From assembly GCA_036362985.1 (NCBI GenBank), contig JAYGXS010000009.1, forward strand, positions 10,761,683-10,825,682: a stretch of 64,000 bases of DNA, given 5' to 3'. The notes beneath the pieces are model-generated. The model had not been told where the DNA came from. It searched no databases and worked only from the letters and a program-made list of their open reading frames with translations. The DNA comes from Ligula intestinalis (Eukaryota > Platyhelminthes > Cestoda > Diphyllobothriidea > Diphyllobothriidae). Both the position numbers and the translations under genes were made by a program. Positions 62,251 through 64,000 of the stretch are shown here, piece by piece (within the stretch, counting starts at the first letter, position 1; every line of letters begins with the position of its first letter).

Positions 62251-62324
62251 ATATGTGTACACCGATCATACGCATCAAAAACCAGGGCAGGTGTGTCGTG
62301 CATATGATCGGTGTACACATATAT
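62251..62324. repeat. Nearly perfect hairpin of about 74 bp
   Basis: ATGTGTACACCGATCATACG and its complement (CATATGATCGGTGTACACAT) pair over about 22-24 bp around a loop of about 24 bases. It lies 40 bp from the SINE. It could be the tip of a foldback element or a small-RNA precursor. Confidence 0.65.
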
Positions 62325-62329
62325 ACCAA

Positions 62330-63140
62330 TAACAAAATATGCTGCTATCCAGGAAACAGAAGCTGTAAACCATGTGTCAATACAAGCAAAAAAGGAAATC
62401 ATTTAGATAGCCGTGAAGACCGTATTTGCCAGACGTCCCTGGTTAATGCTGACAACAGTGGAAAGCGACAACAACTAGGGGTGGCAAAAGCATGAAGGGG
62501 TGGAACAACACTTACAATATTAGGTTGCTACACGATCAGACCTGATAGAATTTACAACTCTAGCGTTAGGCGCAGGCGTTTGTAATTAAGGCTGCCAGTG
62601 TTGGTTGTTTGTGTGATAACCAAGCAGGCATTTGGCTCCTACAAACTATCCTCACCCTGATAGCAGTGTGCACTTGCGGGGCACCCCATACAGCCTATCT
62701 TTAACCAGAAAAACGGCAAAGGCAACTTCGTGGTTGTCCTGCTCTTAACGGCAGCCGTGATTTCAAGTTCCGCTGAAACAGCTTTATCAATTTACTGGAA
62801 GTTGAGTTTTCTGCCGCGCACCAGAATTCTGCGTCTGGGGACGATTTAATTTATTCAAATAAATTTAATCGACGACGACAGCTGCGAGCGCAGCGAAATG
62901 TGGGTGATAAAATTGAAGTTGGTCGCCCGCCTTTGATACCCCTAGGCCCTTGTGCTGTGGTTGCTTTGTTTTGGTTCAATTTAGTTTTGGTTTCTTAGTT
63001 TCATCATAGTTTACTTAGATACCGCCAACGCTAGATAAATATGCATAAATAACTAAACTAACTCTAGTAATACATATATGACTACAATATACTGATTTTA
63101 AATAACCAAACTTAGGCAAACAATACTAACTAAATTAATG
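62330..63140. other. Stretch without recognised genes
   Basis: AT-rich toward 62950-63140; nothing recognised. Confidence 0.4.
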
Positions 63141-63169
63141 TATTATTAGGAGGTTTGACAGATTTGCTT

Positions 63170-63465
63170 AATTTGAGTTAACCCAATTGTGAAAAACTCG
63201 AGGCGTTCGACGGGATTTGAACCCGCATAGTAGAGAAGATTTTTACCGGAAGCTAATGCTGTAACCAATTGAACTTCGAACGCCCCACCCCGTGCCATCA
63301 ATTTAATCACACTTGGGTCGATTTTACCCGCGGGTAAGATCGAAAAAAGTGTGTTTAAATTCATTTGAAGCTCAATTGGTTAGAGCGTTGGCTTCCGGTA
63401 AAGGCCTTCTCTACTATGCGGGTCCAAATCCCGCTGAACGCCTCGAGTTTTATCACAATTGGGTC
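63170..63465. repeat. Long palindrome with tRNA-like arms
   Basis: GAGTTAACCCAATTGTGAAA, AACTCGAGGCGTTC on the left is mirrored by GAACGCCTCGAGTTTTATCA, CAATTGGGTCAACTT on the right. The centre (63308-63352) is itself palindromic around TTTTACCCGCGGGTAAGA. Each arm holds a tRNA-like sequence. Confidence 0.75.
63202..63284 (-). tRNA. tRNA-like sequence, isotype unresolved
   Basis: 83 nt on the minus strand with a fully paired acceptor (GGCGTTCGA/TCGAACGCC), a D-arm-like AGTTCAATTGGTTACAGC (A box) and a T arm GCGGGTTCAAATCCCGT (B box). The anticodon arm around GCTTCCGGTAAAAATC does not pair well. The second copy on the + strand (63367-63447) has a better D arm (AGCTC...GAGCG) but a broken 5' acceptor. 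Probably a pseudo-tRNA or tRNA-derived repeat. Confidence 0.4.
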
Positions 63466-64000
63466 AACTTAAAGTAAACTAATCAACCAAATAGTAAACT
63501 AAAAAGTAAACTCAATTAATACCGCCAGACCCGCAAGACAGAATTCTGGGGCTAGGATGGTAGGCAACCAACTCCAATTTCCTCTGCACTGATTGGAGTC
63601 ACGACAGACAGTCCGATTTTCGGAGACCCAGGACCGGTGAAGAGAGTGGAAAAAACTCTACTGTGACAACAGCCATAGTTACAGGGGACGACTCAGAACT
63701 TCGCACGGGAGAACTACGCTCCTATCTTCGCTCTTTTAAACGTATAGGAGATGGAGATTTAAGTAGGGGAAGGGGAAGGTAACACCAAGTAGGGCGTAGG
63801 AGGGGAGGGGGTCAAATAGGATAGTACATAGGCTGTTATAGATGAAGCGTCTGTAGGCGTCACCTATTTACTCGTTAGGTTATTCATCCTTCGTTCAGGT
63901 AGACGATTAATTCCGTTATTGTTCAACAGCCTGACCATAAGTTTTACCCATCGGACCACCAAGCCCTATCGGCGTAGACTCTGCAGCATTGACTGCGGTC
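63466..64000. other. Right end, no recognised gene
   Basis: Contains the short repeat at 63520-63556 and G-rich stretches (63770-63820). Confidence 0.4.

Noticed and set aside
63202..63284. Functional tRNA gene with a definite anticodon
   Set aside because: The acceptor and T arm fit, but the anticodon arm does not pair and a mutated twin lies inverted beside it; listed only as tRNA-like.

Overview
The window is nuclear DNA of an animal. It holds two conserved genes with split coding regions and GT-AG introns, buried in a dense, mostly decayed load of transposable elements. One intron is only 40 bp while others run to several kb. Penelope-like elements (PLEs) with GIY-YIG domains, RTE and CR1-like LINEs, Ty3/gypsy-type LTR pieces and mariner relatives occur together, and a splice acceptor sits right before a start codon. 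Together these suggest a flatworm, most likely a large-genome tapeworm such as a diphyllobothriidean. That assignment is an inference; nothing here names the species.

Left part (1-3680): two LINE remnants (1-202 and about 1983-3000) and a 227-bp-arm foldback element (1513-1976). Gene 1 (3681-26463, + strand): a complete nine-exon gene for STT3B, the catalytic subunit of oligosaccharyltransferase. The nine exons join in phase to 808 residues plus a stop. Its introns hold a Tc1/mariner-superfamily element with TIRs and TA duplications (8936-10392), a decayed mariner, tRNA-derived SINEs, a 215-bp tandem duplication and a nearly full-length RTE retrotransposon (about 18.13-21.41 kb).

Middle part (26.5-53.5 kb): no host gene was recognised. 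It contains PLE fragments in both orientations, a decayed RTE copy, a gypsy-type gag fragment with LTR, at least twelve solo-LTR-like repeats of one family, a composite direct repeat (46.5-50.7 kb) and microsatellites. One PLE (39.0-41.6 kb) carries two LTR insertions flanked by 4-bp duplications; removing each insertion with one duplication brings the reverse transcriptase back into one frame.

Gene 2 (53726-59591 and beyond the window, - strand): three exons encoding the C-terminal part of CTNNBL1, a spliceosome-associated armadillo-like protein. One short exon expected between the last two was not found, and a 400-N assembly gap lies in that interval. STT3B and CTNNBL1 are convergent. Right end (59.6-64 kb): a foldback element with the motif TTATTAAGCCCA, a tRNA-derived SINE, a perfect small hairpin and a tRNA-like palindrome.

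The most unusual signals are hammerhead-ribozyme-like cores just downstream of several PLE coding ends, a 2A-like (NPGP) peptide motif in two related element fragments, and the nested LTR insertions. All family names come from reading the sequence; no database search was run.
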